Source: an uncultured Pseudomonadota bacterium
Lineage (GTDB): Bacteria; Bdellovibrionota_B; Oligoflexia; Oligoflexales; CAIYRB01
Assembly (NCBI GenBank): GCA_903915625.1
Contig: CAIWTN010000017.1
Coordinates: 1-64,000 of the forward strand
DNA length: 64,000 nucleotides
Direction: 5' to 3'
Under the pieces are notes generated by a model. The model was given only the letters and a program-made list of their open reading frames with translations, was not told the origin of the DNA and did not search any database. The position numbers and the translations under genes were made by a program. Below, piece by piece: positions 53,390-61,770 of the stretch (the stretch's first letter is position 1; each line of letters starts with the position of its first letter).

Positions 53390-53869
53390 ATGGGTATTAC
53401 ACTCAACGTAGAAAAAAAAGGTCAGTGGGATCAGCTAGTATACGTGGGTCCTATCAATGAGGATTCCGAAGTACATCTGAAGCCAATGATCACCGCCCTA
53501 GGCACCAACGTCATCATCAACTTCCGTAAAGTGGAGTCCGTGAACAGTTGTGGTGTTCGCGCCTGGATAAACTTCATGCGTGAGGCAGAGAAGGGCCGTA
53601 AGGTTATCTTCGAAGAGTGCACTCCGGAAATCGTAAGTCAGATCAACATGATCCCCAACTTCCGCGGGTCCGCCCAAGTACGATCAGTGTATGCATCCTA
53701 CGCTTGCGGCAAATGCGACCACCAAACTTGGGTACTATTCGAAGAAGGCCGGAATTTACCGTCGTCTGGAACGGCTGAAATTCCGCCTCAAAAGTGCGAG
53801 AAATGCGGCACGATTATGGAGATGGAAGAGCTGGAAGATGAGTTTTTTGCGTGGTTGGATGCAGCATAA
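53390..53869 (+). CDS. STAS-like domain protein with C-terminal zinc ribbon (copy 2)
   Basis: 159 residues, paralogous to the protein at 20527-21036. STAS core with 'VNSCGVRAWINFM' (Ser53), 'SQINMIPNF' and a C-terminal Cys4 set: 'YACGKCDHQTW' and 'PQKCEKCGTIMEMEELEDEFF'. ATG 53390 is reached through GAGGG, which lies in the right arm of the terminator-like hairpin. The diguanylate cyclase gene begins 66 bases later, same direction. Likely a signalling switch or scaffold; function unknown. Confidence 0.8.
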   Translation: MGITLNVEKKGQWDQLVYVGPINEDSEVHLKPMITALGTNVIINFRKVESVNSCGVRAWINFMREAEKGRKVIFEECTPEIVSQINMIPNFRGSAQVRSVYASYACGKCDHQTWVLFEEGRNLPSSGTAEIPPQKCEKCGTIMEMEELEDEFFAWLDAA

Positions 53870-53935
53870 ATACAGCTAAACTGATCCCATGGACCGAGGA
53901 CTTAACATTTATTTAGAACTTCATGTGAGACACAA

Positions 53936-54940
53936 ATGGCAGAGGCAGCAGTAAATCTTGAACTTCCTTTAGCAAATGAAGTGCTCGAGGCATTCAAGCC
54001 TTACGAGCACTTCTCCAAGTGCCTTTTGGATGCCTACGCTGTTGTGGATATGAATGGCAAAGTATTAAAATGTAACGCCCTCTTATCGCAAGTGACGGGT
54101 CTTAAGACTAAACAGATTTTGAAGTCTGATTCGCTGACCGATATGCTGGTGCTCACCATCGCTGGCAAACCATTAGATATTAGCGAGCTACTCAATGCTG
54201 CGGGTCCCACTCGCTTTGATGAAGTGACGGCGACAGCGATCATCAATAGCCAGTCGCTTAACCTTATCATTGGGGTTTACCCATTTTCCAGCAACAGTAA
54301 TAACATCGGAGCCTTTATGCTGCTCCGTGATGTGACTGCCGAGACCAACCTACAAGATAAGTACAAAGACAAGGCGACTCAGTCGATCACAGATAATCTC
54401 ACTGGATTATTTAACCGAGCATACTTCAGTGAATATCTGAGCTCTCAGGTCGCAGCACTACAGACCCTACCGCCTGACGCGCCCCAGCGCACCATGTCAG
54501 TCGTCATGCTGGACATCGACTTCTTCAAGAAAATCAATGACGTTTATGGTCACCAAGCTGGTGATTATGTGCTCAGCAATGTCGGCAGGCTGTTGAAAAA
54601 TGGTTTTCGCAAGACAGATATTGTATCGCGCTACGGCGGCGAGGAGTTTCTCGCGATTCTACCCAGCACTGAATTAGTTGGTGCTGCAACAGCTTCTGAA
54701 AAAATTCGCTTGGCGATTGCAAACTTCAGATTCGACTTCAACGGAACGATTATCCCAGTGACGATTTCCAGCGGTGTCTCGCAGGTCACGATTGGCAATG
54801 AGACCCCAACGGAAGCTATGGCGCGCGCTGACGCGGCCCTGTATTTCGCTAAGAAATCCGGGCGAAATCGCGTCGGCGTTCACAATGGCTCGGAACCGGT
54901 AGAACTAGAGCCCAGCCTGATTAAACCCGAATCTGCATAA
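53936..54940 (+). CDS. diguanylate cyclase (PAS-like + GGDEF)
   Basis: Makes cyclic di-GMP. Residues ~20-140 look like a PAS sensor ('LLDAYAVVDMNGKVLKCNALLSQVTGL'). Residues ~165-320 form the GGDEF domain: 'DNLTGLFNRAYFSEYL', 'VVMLDIDFFKKINDVYGHQAGDYVL', active site 'YGGEEFLAIL', and inhibitory RxxD site (RKTD) five residues before GGEEF. All catalytic residues are intact. No transmembrane segment. It follows STAS-zinc-ribbon copy 2; the PilZ protein at 34375 is a possible c-di-GMP reader. Confidence 0.93.
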   Translation: MAEAAVNLELPLANEVLEAFKPYEHFSKCLLDAYAVVDMNGKVLKCNALLSQVTGLKTKQILKSDSLTDMLVLTIAGKPLDISELLNAAGPTRFDEVTATAIINSQSLNLIIGVYPFSSNSNNIGAFMLLRDVTAETNLQDKYKDKATQSITDNLTGLFNRAYFSEYLSSQVAALQTLPPDAPQRTMSVVMLDIDFFKKINDVYGHQAGDYVLSNVGRLLKNGFRKTDIVSRYGGEEFLAILPSTELVGAATASEKIRLAIANFRFDFNGTIIPVTISSGVSQVTIGNETPTEAMARADAALYFAKKSGRNRVGVHNGSEPVELEPSLIKPESA

Positions 54941-54941
54941 T

Positions 54942-55382
54942 TCAGTGTAACTGGTCGCCAGTAGAGTCACCAGCAAGCAGGGCATCAGCAAGACGCTCAA
55001 CTTCGAGGTTTAGCAGCTGCCCCTTGAGCTGAAGCGACACTCCGCCCCACTCGTAATCAGTCCAATCGATCGGCAAAAAGACATCGCCGTCTTCACGAAA
55101 GTATTCAGCAAAATACTCTGTGATGTAGTCGACTAGAAAAAGAGCGGCTGCACGCTCGTCAAAATCGTGGTCCATGTGGGCCACCCTGGCCTCGACGGGA
55201 TAGTAGAACGAGCCTGACTGATTCCGGAGGGCAACTTTCGCGTAAACGCCTTGACTGTCTTTGTTAACGGCTGCCTCGAAGTATCGCTGCTTCAGAAGAC
55301 CTGTAAATTTACGGTCCAAAAGCTGCGAGATCTCGGCACAGTCCTCAGCGGTAAGGAAATTCGGTTGCTTTGCCAAAGTCAT
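54942..55382 (-). CDS. protein of unknown function, coupled to DUF6178-like gene
   Basis: 146 residues, acidic, no signal peptide. 'FTGLLKQRYFEAAVNKDSQG', 'ALFLVDYITEYFAEYFRED' and 'PIDWTDYEWGGVSLQLKGQLLNLEVER' stand out; the last looks like a beta hairpin plus helix. The start overlaps the stop of the preceding gene by four bases (ATGA), so co-translation is likely. One base separates its stop from the convergent GGDEF gene. It reminds me of PilZ-less two-gene units in Deltaproteobacteria, without certainty. Confidence 0.75.
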   Translation of the reverse strand: MTLAKQPNFLTAEDCAEISQLLDRKFTGLLKQRYFEAAVNKDSQGVYAKVALRNQSGSFYYPVEARVAHMDHDFDERAAALFLVDYITEYFAEYFREDGDVFLPIDWTDYEWGGVSLQLKGQLLNLEVERLADALLAGDSTGDQLH

Positions 55383-57223
55383 GATTGCATCTCCTCACTA
55401 CTAACTACGTTGATCAAACTTGCCATGGCCGATCTTTGCGCCACCATCGATGGTAAATCTTTCGCATAAGTGCAGGCGGTACTAAGTTGCAGCAGCAAAT
55501 CGGCTATATCGGCCAAAGTGCCATGAACAGGGTCGGAGACCATTAAACCGGCGGCACGACTTACTGACCATCCAGCGCTAGCACCGGGAGCCAAAGCCAG
55601 GCGCAGGCTTCCTTCAATACTAGCCAGAACATCACTGGCGAGTCCCTGAGCGGACTCCACCGGTAAAGAGACTAGGCGCTCAAACTCGCCTAAGCTAAGA
55701 GGGTCACTCCGGAACTGACCACCAGTCAGCACCCGCGCCAACGCCGTCATCAACCTTTGGTCTAGGGCTGTAGTCGCCGCTTGTAAATCATCATCACCCA
55801 ACGCTGCCACTGCCATTAGACCGGCAATCGCATCCAGTTGACTAGCAAGAGTCATCAGCGAAGCCATACTATTCACAGGAGTAAAGACCACAGCGGAGGC
55901 ACCACGTCCATCGACACGGAACTGTAGCGGCCGGACCGGCAACCTATTACAAGCGCCCTTTAGAGTCTCGGCTTTAGCAAAGCCCAAAATAGGCAGCAGC
56001 TGTTGATCTATTTGCAAAAGCAAGGCACCACATTTATCAAGACGCAACTGACGGCGCATGTCATCGACACCAGGCAAGCCATGTTTCTCGCACTGCTCAA
56101 GCATTGCGTCAGCCAGCTTGCGCACCAGAGTCAGGCCAACTCGAAACAGCGTCTGCGGATGCTCTTGCTTCAAAATCATTGCCGCTAGCGTCACATCGCC
56201 GCTAGCGAGATGCTCAAGACCCAGACTTACTAGTGCCTGGGCATGGTTCATTAGCAACCGCACGCCATTTAGGTCATCTGGCTCAACCTGTGCCGCCGCA
56301 CATAGAGAGTTCGCCAAAAACAATAGCCTTTGCCACAAATCGATGTTGCCATCTTGGTCGCTCTGAGCAGTCCGCTTCAACACCTGCTCTAAGAAAAGCG
56401 CATCGCCGGTCTGCTTCTGGACGAGATCCTCCACACCGGGTACGCCCGATGCCTGCTGCAATAACCAGCGCTGTTCAAGAGGCTTAAGCTCGATCGGTCG
56501 GAAAGCAGCAAGACTTTCTTGATAGCTAACAAAACCGTCCTCGGTCAGTCTAGCGCGGCGGAATTGGCTAATTTGGGCCTCCGACTCATGCGGCGGCATA
56601 AAGGCGGCATGCGCCAACATTGCATATGCATAGGAAATGTCACTAGCCATAGTCGCTTCGACTAAGCTGGTGACAAACTCCACTAGCACTGGATCCTCAG
56701 TCTTAATGCGGTAATAAAGAGTGCCGCATGGCAACCTGTGCAGTGCATCTTGATCCTGGGTGCCAAGTTTTTCGTACTGATCTTCATCGACCAGATCGAT
56801 CATCGGACCTAGTAGTGCTAATTGATACTCTTCATCGAGGTCACGAAAACGACGATAGAACTCCTCGTCACTGACTTCCTTGAACAGAGACAGCCAGCGT
56901 ACCGCTCGGCGCGGCTCCAACGCATCCTGCCGCCAGGCGTCGTAATCAAGTAAACGGACCACTTGCTCTTCGGAGAGGAGAGGCAGCAGCTCGATGCAGT
57001 CCTCAGGCCCCTTAGCTAGCAGCGCCTGAAATATTTGTTGCGTAGGGACCGCCTGAACGGCGGCCTCTGGATCTTCTGCGAGCAACAGTGCGTCAAGGTC
57101 AACAGTGGCCGGTTGTAACATCGGCACGCGACGTTCGGACTCAATAACCAGTCCCTGATGACCGGCATCCATGATGCCAGCTAGGTCACCAGACAGTGTC
57201 TCTTCCGACAATCGGCTTGCCAT
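55379..57223 (-). CDS. DUF6178-like protein
   Basis: 614 residues, helical, Leu/Ala/Asp-rich, without signal peptide. 'VVRLLDYDAWRQDALEPRRAVRWLSLF' and 'FRRARLTEDGFVSYQESLAAFRPIE' match the pattern I remember for DUF6178, a family of uncharacterised deltaproteobacterial proteins. No catalytic motif. It heads a two-gene unit with the 146-residue protein and is divergent from the polyprenyl synthase gene. Family label from memory. Confidence 0.78.
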   Translation of the reverse strand: MASRLSEETLSGDLAGIMDAGHQGLVIESERRVPMLQPATVDLDALLLAEDPEAAVQAVPTQQIFQALLAKGPEDCIELLPLLSEEQVVRLLDYDAWRQDALEPRRAVRWLSLFKEVSDEEFYRRFRDLDEEYQLALLGPMIDLVDEDQYEKLGTQDQDALHRLPCGTLYYRIKTEDPVLVEFVTSLVEATMASDISYAYAMLAHAAFMPPHESEAQISQFRRARLTEDGFVSYQESLAAFRPIELKPLEQRWLLQQASGVPGVEDLVQKQTGDALFLEQVLKRTAQSDQDGNIDLWQRLLFLANSLCAAAQVEPDDLNGVRLLMNHAQALVSLGLEHLASGDVTLAAMILKQEHPQTLFRVGLTLVRKLADAMLEQCEKHGLPGVDDMRRQLRLDKCGALLLQIDQQLLPILGFAKAETLKGACNRLPVRPLQFRVDGRGASAVVFTPVNSMASLMTLASQLDAIAGLMAVAALGDDDLQAATTALDQRLMTALARVLTGGQFRSDPLSLGEFERLVSLPVESAQGLASDVLASIEGSLRLALAPGASAGWSVSRAAGLMVSDPVHGTLADIADLLLQLSTACTYAKDLPSMVAQRSAMASLINVVSSEEMQS

Positions 57224-57441
57224 GGCGCACTCCTCTATGTATTTCTACCAAGCACGTTTAACGTCAAAGCCTTGTCTCTAGCAGCGGGCAAAGCCCCGGA
57301 CCACAAGGCCATGAGCGGCGCCGGAATGTACCAGGAAATCCTGATTGCCGCAAATCATGCCTGGTCGTGGTATATATACTGTGTAATATTCGGGAGTTGC
57401 TGTCGTCTTGGAGGTGCCCTCTGCAGGTTTTAGTCCCATCG

Positions 57442-58437
57442 ATGCCCCCGGATTCTCTTGCCAAATCATTGATTGAGCAGGCTCTTGCCCCTGTGCTTCC
57501 TGATTTAGGCGAGCTAAATCAACGCCTGCTCAATTACTTGCCGACGGAAACGGCAACTGGGCGCGCGGTGGCAGAGCATGTGTTGGGTGCCGGCGGGAAA
57601 CGCATCCGGCCCGCCATGTTCTTCATGGCCTGCAGACTAATTAAATATAGCGGTGAGCATCTCTACCCGATCGCAGCTGTGACTGAATTCGTTCACACGG
57701 CGAGTCTGCTGCATGACGATGTGGTCGACAATAGTACACTTCGCCGCAACCGCCCCACTGCCAATAGCATCTACGGCAGTGCCGCAAGCGTGCTAGTTGG
57801 GGACCTTATTTACTCGACAGCAAGTGAGATGATGGCCGCGACCGGTAATATGGACATCGTTCGCACCTTCGCTCGCGCGATCCGGTTGATGAGCGATGGC
57901 GAGCTACTGCAACTTGAAAATGTATTTAATCCCGACATAAGCGAGCTAACCTACCTAACCATCCTCGAGTACAAAACGGCGGTACTTCTCGAAGCCTCGT
58001 GTCAGGCAGCTGGGCTGCTTTCCGGTGCACCTAAGGCGCACAGCGACGCACTGATGCAATTCGGTCACAACGTTGGAATGGCTTTTCAACTCATCGATGA
58101 TGCATTGGACTATACTGGGTCCGCCGCGATTGTTGGCAAAGAGACGCACTCCGACTTGCTCGAGGGCAAAGTAACCTTGCCTGTCATCATGCTCAAAGAG
58201 TTAGCCACTGCCTCTGAGTGGACGGAGATAAGCTCCCTTATTAATACGTCGGTAACTGCTGATGCCGTGACCAAGATCGCAACGTTCATCGAGAAGTACG
58301 ACACTGCGGCATTGACCGTAGAACGCGCTCATCAATACACCATGAAGGCTATGGCGGCACTACACAGCTTCCCCCCTAGCCCAGCCCGAGACTGCATGGA
58401 GAACTTAGCGAATAAGTTACTCTTCCGGTTCAATTAG
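57442..58437 (+). CDS. ispB: polyprenyl (octaprenyl-type) diphosphate synthase
   Basis: Trans-prenyltransferase extending farnesyl diphosphate for quinone side chains. 'GAGGKRIRPAMFFMACRL', first Asp-rich motif 'LLHDDVVDNSTLRRNRP', 'GDLIYSTASEMM', 'KTAVLLEASCQAAGLLSG' and second Asp-rich motif 'QLIDDALDYTG' then 'GKETHSDLLEGKVTLPVI'. ATG 57442 gives 331 residues; the strong GGAGGTG at 57410 is 25 bases upstream of it and only four from an in-frame CTG at 57421, so the start is uncertain. The M16 gene follows after six bases. Confidence 0.9.
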   Translation: MPPDSLAKSLIEQALAPVLPDLGELNQRLLNYLPTETATGRAVAEHVLGAGGKRIRPAMFFMACRLIKYSGEHLYPIAAVTEFVHTASLLHDDVVDNSTLRRNRPTANSIYGSAASVLVGDLIYSTASEMMAATGNMDIVRTFARAIRLMSDGELLQLENVFNPDISELTYLTILEYKTAVLLEASCQAAGLLSGAPKAHSDALMQFGHNVGMAFQLIDDALDYTGSAAIVGKETHSDLLEGKVTLPVIMLKELATASEWTEISSLINTSVTADAVTKIATFIEKYDTAALTVERAHQYTMKAMAALHSFPPSPARDCMENLANKLLFRFN

Positions 58438-58443
58438 AGGATT

Positions 58444-59787
58444 ATGATACGCAAGCGACCTAGTGACATGCATACCCTGCGTCTGGAGCAATTTGACGCG
58501 AGCTGGCAGCAACATACGCTGCCAAGCGGCCTGACCATAATGCATGTACCTAGGCCCAATGATGATCAGTTTTTCCTGGGTGTCACGCTCAAGGCAGGAA
58601 CGCGCCTCGAGAGTGCCCCGCATCCAGTAGGGGTATCGCATTTTCTCGAACACATGATGTTCCGGGGTTCGCGACTCTACCCCAACTATGCACAGCTAGC
58701 CGAGGCCTTCGAGTGGCTCGGAGGCGACTGGAATGCAGCCACAGGCCAAGAACACACCGAGTACTGGTACTCGGGTATTCGCCACACGGCCACCGAAGTG
58801 ATCGAACTTTTCGTCGATTTCTTAGACTATCCACAACTTACGGACATCGAAATCGAACGCCAAATTATCTTGCGCGAGCTCGACGGCGAAACCAACGACC
58901 ACGGCCACTGCACCGATCTCGATTATCATATTGCGACGCTGATTTGGCCGAGCACCTCAATAGCACAACCCATTCTAGGCACCCGTGATTCCATCGCAAA
59001 AATCAGTCAAGCTGATCTACGGCGTTATCGGGATGCCTTCTATGTACCCCACAACATGGCTGTCTGCGCCGTTGGTGGCGATGCTGATTTACTCAGCTCG
59101 CTGATCAAATACTTTTCTCCATTGCGTGCTGATCACAGCGCACTGCCGAGGGTGAGTTACCGGGAGCTTCCGGCATTTAAGGGGCCTGCAGTAAAATGGG
59201 TCGAGCACAGCGATAATGAGTACGAAATAAAGCTGAGCTTTGTTTGCGGATCCGAGTGGTCAGAAGATGCGCAGGGCATTGAACTGATCAGTCGGATTCT
59301 CGCGGATGGCTTCTGTTCACGACTTGGCCGCCGGCTACGTGAGGAGCTCGGCTTGGTTTATGATATTCATGCCCATGCCACTTTGGGTCTTGAGTCTGGA
59401 ACTCTGGATATCGGCGCATCCTGCGCCCAAGATCAGCTTGATGAATTCCTGCGTGAACTCACCTCGGAATTAAAACGCCTAGCCGATCAGGGGCCCACCG
59501 CAGAAGAACTTGATCGGTCGATCGTCCGCAGCATCGTAGATTTAGAATTAGCGCCCACTGTGCCAGAGGCCATAGGCACACGCTTACCGTGGGCTCAGCT
59601 GTCAGACCGCCGTCTCTCTTTAGTCACAGAACGCGAACGCCTTAAGGCTGTAACTGCGGACAAAGCTGCAGAGCTTTGTCGCCGTACCTTGCGAGCAGAA
59701 AATGCCGCAATTGCCGTATTAGGGCCTGCCAGCCGAGATATCGAGAAGCGCCTTAAGAAGGCTCTGCTATCGGGTCTTAGCGGATAA
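58444..59787 (+). CDS. M16 family zinc peptidase
   Basis: The inverted zinc motif HxxEH is 'HFLEHMMFRGS', with the third ligand Glu in 'ILRELDGETNDHG' about 75 residues later. 'GGDWNAATGQEHTEYW' is also typical of mitochondrial-processing-peptidase-like enzymes (PqqL/YmxG group). 447 residues, one two-lobed unit with an 'RRLREELGLVYDIHAHA' region in the second half. AGG lies just upstream of the ATG; no signal peptide, so probably cytoplasmic or exported by an unknown route. Co-transcribed with the polyprenyl synthase gene. Confidence 0.92.
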   Translation: MIRKRPSDMHTLRLEQFDASWQQHTLPSGLTIMHVPRPNDDQFFLGVTLKAGTRLESAPHPVGVSHFLEHMMFRGSRLYPNYAQLAEAFEWLGGDWNAATGQEHTEYWYSGIRHTATEVIELFVDFLDYPQLTDIEIERQIILRELDGETNDHGHCTDLDYHIATLIWPSTSIAQPILGTRDSIAKISQADLRRYRDAFYVPHNMAVCAVGGDADLLSSLIKYFSPLRADHSALPRVSYRELPAFKGPAVKWVEHSDNEYEIKLSFVCGSEWSEDAQGIELISRILADGFCSRLGRRLREELGLVYDIHAHATLGLESGTLDIGASCAQDQLDEFLRELTSELKRLADQGPTAEELDRSIVRSIVDLELAPTVPEAIGTRLPWAQLSDRRLSLVTERERLKAVTADKAAELCRRTLRAENAAIAVLGPASRDIEKRLKKALLSGLSG

Positions 59788-59837
59788 AAGTTCGACGTTC
59801 GTCATGACTATTGCCCTGCAGCAAACAGGTTCTTCTG

Positions 59838-61100
59838 ATGAAATCACAATTTTGCTCAGTATTCGCGCGTGGCCGTTGCTCGGGATGTACAGCTCTGCAC
59901 ATGCCCTACCCCGAGCAACTGTCAGCAAAAGAGCAATTCGTTCGTGATACGTTAGCAAAAGTCATAAGTGCTGAGGTTAAGGTTCTGCCAATAGCCGCAT
60001 CACCGTTAAATATGACGTACCGTACCTCAGCAAAACTTTGCCTGCATGAGGAGAGGGGCTCAGGGCCAACTGTAGGCCTATATTATTTAGGTACCAAAGA
60101 AGTCACACCCATCACAAGCTGTCCGGCGCAAACAACCGGTATTAACAAATTGGTAGCCACGCTCTTTCAGAATCGGCGGCGAATACCAGCTCCGTTTTAT
60201 AATCACAAAGGGCGCGGCTTTCAGCGCGGCAAGCTCAAATTCTTGACGGTGCGCGCTGGTCCAGGCAGTGGTCTGAATGGTAGTGAATCGCACGCTCTGA
60301 TTGTGAGTCACACCGGAGTTCCCCGCCGTGATCTGATGAGTTGGTTACAACATTCAGGCCTCGGGGATGTTTGTGCTTACGAGTCGTTATTGACCCCACG
60401 CGACGGACAGGCAACGGTCGGCAGTCATAAAGCTCACCTGAGTGGGCCCGCATATTTTCCGCTGCGCATCGGCCAGCACACGTTCCAACTCCCGCCGACT
60501 TCATTTTTCCAAGCTAACCATAGCCTGAGCCCGACTTTGATTGATTTGGCGACCAAGTTTGAATATCAAGGGGCAGCTGCCAATAAAACACTGCAGCACA
60601 AAACCGGAGATGTGTTGTTAGATCTCTACGGTGGGTTTGGAGCTTATAGCTTCACCGTCGCTCCGCGATTTCACCAGGCCATCATCGTCGACGGTAACTC
60701 TGATGCAATCGCTGCAGCAACACGCATGGCAGCCAACCTCAAACTGGGGCACATAAGTGCCTTCAGTGCATACTGTGAAGATTACATGGAGAACATGGCC
60801 CATGAGTTAGCGAGTAGAGTTACTCACATCATCGTGAACCCACCTAGAGGGGGACTCTCGCGGCGCGCCTTGATGGCCCTGAGCCAGGGCCGTTTTAGTG
60901 CCGCCCGTTCGCTCAACTACGTATCCTGCAGTCCTGAGGCCCTAGCGCGCGATCTGGAGCTGCTTGTGGCACCACAGTCGGGTCCAAACAATGCGGGCGC
61001 AGGCTGGCGCCTAGTCTCTGTCCAAGCCGTCGACATGTTTCCTCAAACCGAACATGTCGAGGTCGTGGCTAAGCTAGTGCGTTCGGACCAATCTAATTGA
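59838..61100 (+). CDS. 23S rRNA (uracil-5-)-methyltransferase, RlmC-like
   Basis: The N terminus 'FCSVFARGRCSGCTALHMPYPEQLSAK' (read with breaks) matches the iron-sulfur start of RlmC: three Cys here and a fourth in 'ITSCPAQ'. 'PPTSFFQANHS', 'LLDLYGGFGAYSF', 'VDGNSDAI', 'VNPPRGGLS', 'LNYVSCSPEALARDL' (catalytic Cys) and 'AVDMFPQTEHVE' (base Glu) define the TrmA/RlmCD family. Best guess is m5U747 of 23S rRNA. ATG 59838 is preferred over TTG 59811. No TRAM domain. Confidence 0.88.
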   Translation: MKSQFCSVFARGRCSGCTALHMPYPEQLSAKEQFVRDTLAKVISAEVKVLPIAASPLNMTYRTSAKLCLHEERGSGPTVGLYYLGTKEVTPITSCPAQTTGINKLVATLFQNRRRIPAPFYNHKGRGFQRGKLKFLTVRAGPGSGLNGSESHALIVSHTGVPRRDLMSWLQHSGLGDVCAYESLLTPRDGQATVGSHKAHLSGPAYFPLRIGQHTFQLPPTSFFQANHSLSPTLIDLATKFEYQGAAANKTLQHKTGDVLLDLYGGFGAYSFTVAPRFHQAIIVDGNSDAIAAATRMAANLKLGHISAFSAYCEDYMENMAHELASRVTHIIVNPPRGGLSRRALMALSQGRFSAARSLNYVSCSPEALARDLELLVAPQSGPNNAGAGWRLVSVQAVDMFPQTEHVEVVAKLVRSDQSN

Positions 61101-61123
61101 GCACTTAAGACTGCTGTAGCCGG

Positions 61124-61537
61124 TTATCCATTCAACTCGGCCACTTGCTCGTTTAAAGTCCAAAAATCGTAAACAATACCGACGAGAAACAAACCACCGG
61201 TGCACAGATACAGTAAGCCGGTCCAGATTTTACCCATATAAAACCTATGGATACCAAAGGCCCCGAGATAAGTTAAGAGCAGCCAAGCGAGCGAGTAGTT
61301 AAGGCGCCCCTCTGGATACCGGCGCTGTGCTTGGCGTTCCATGCCGGGTATCAAAAAAGCATCAATCAACCAGCCAAATCCGCAAAGCCCAAGGGTAAAA
61401 AACCAAATGGTGCCAGTCACGGGCTTACCGTAATAAAAGCGGTGCGCTCCCGTAAACCCAAGCAACCACAGTAAATATCCGAACAGCAAGTTGTGGCTGT
61501 CGCCGTTGGCTGTGTTTTGGCTCGCCGCAATGCTCAT
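61124..61537 (-). CDS. TM2 domain membrane protein
   Basis: 137 residues with two TM2-like units: 'GYLLWLLGFTGAHRFYYGKPVTG' and 'LLTYLGAFGIHRFYMGKIWTG' (each broken by a short polar turn), followed by 'GLFLVGIVYDFWTL'. Four transmembrane segments. The G-x-H-R-F-Y-x-G-K motif is diagnostic. Function of TM2 proteins is unknown. Converges with the RlmC-like gene; the 233 bases upstream hold two hairpins. Confidence 0.92.
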   Translation of the reverse strand: MSIAASQNTANGDSHNLLFGYLLWLLGFTGAHRFYYGKPVTGTIWFFTLGLCGFGWLIDAFLIPGMERQAQRRYPEGRLNYSLAWLLLTYLGAFGIHRFYMGKIWTGLLYLCTGGLFLVGIVYDFWTLNEQVAELNG

Positions 61538-61628
61538 GACTCATTCTCCAAGGGTGTGCGCTTAACTAAGGGAATTCAGCACATCCTCACGAAGTGCTGC
61601 CCCCAAGGGGATACACAAAATACGCCCA

Positions 61629-61690
61629 CACTTTCAACATGGGAAAGTGGCTAAGGCTTAGACAAATCATCTGACCAAGATTCTAAGCCT
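61629..61690 (+). repeat. two adjacent inverted repeats in the TM2/vWA intergenic region
   Basis: CACTTTC (61629-61635) with GAAAGTG (61643-61649), then AGGCTTAG (61654-61661) with CTAAGCCT (61683-61690). Both stems are perfect. They lie 80-140 bases before the vWA gene start, possibly in its leader or as a terminator remnant. No T run and no ORF. Confidence 0.4.
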
Positions 61691-61770
61691 GCGATCCGAC
61701 TGACCTGAGATTTGCGCACGCATTTTGCAACAATGTACTCGAACGCACTTTTTCACAGGAAGGACTACGC

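Noticed and set aside
57264-57441. Short leftward frames between the DUF6178-like and polyprenyl synthase genes
   Set aside because: Two overlapping frames in different phases, no ribosome site, and they lie in the divergent promoter region.
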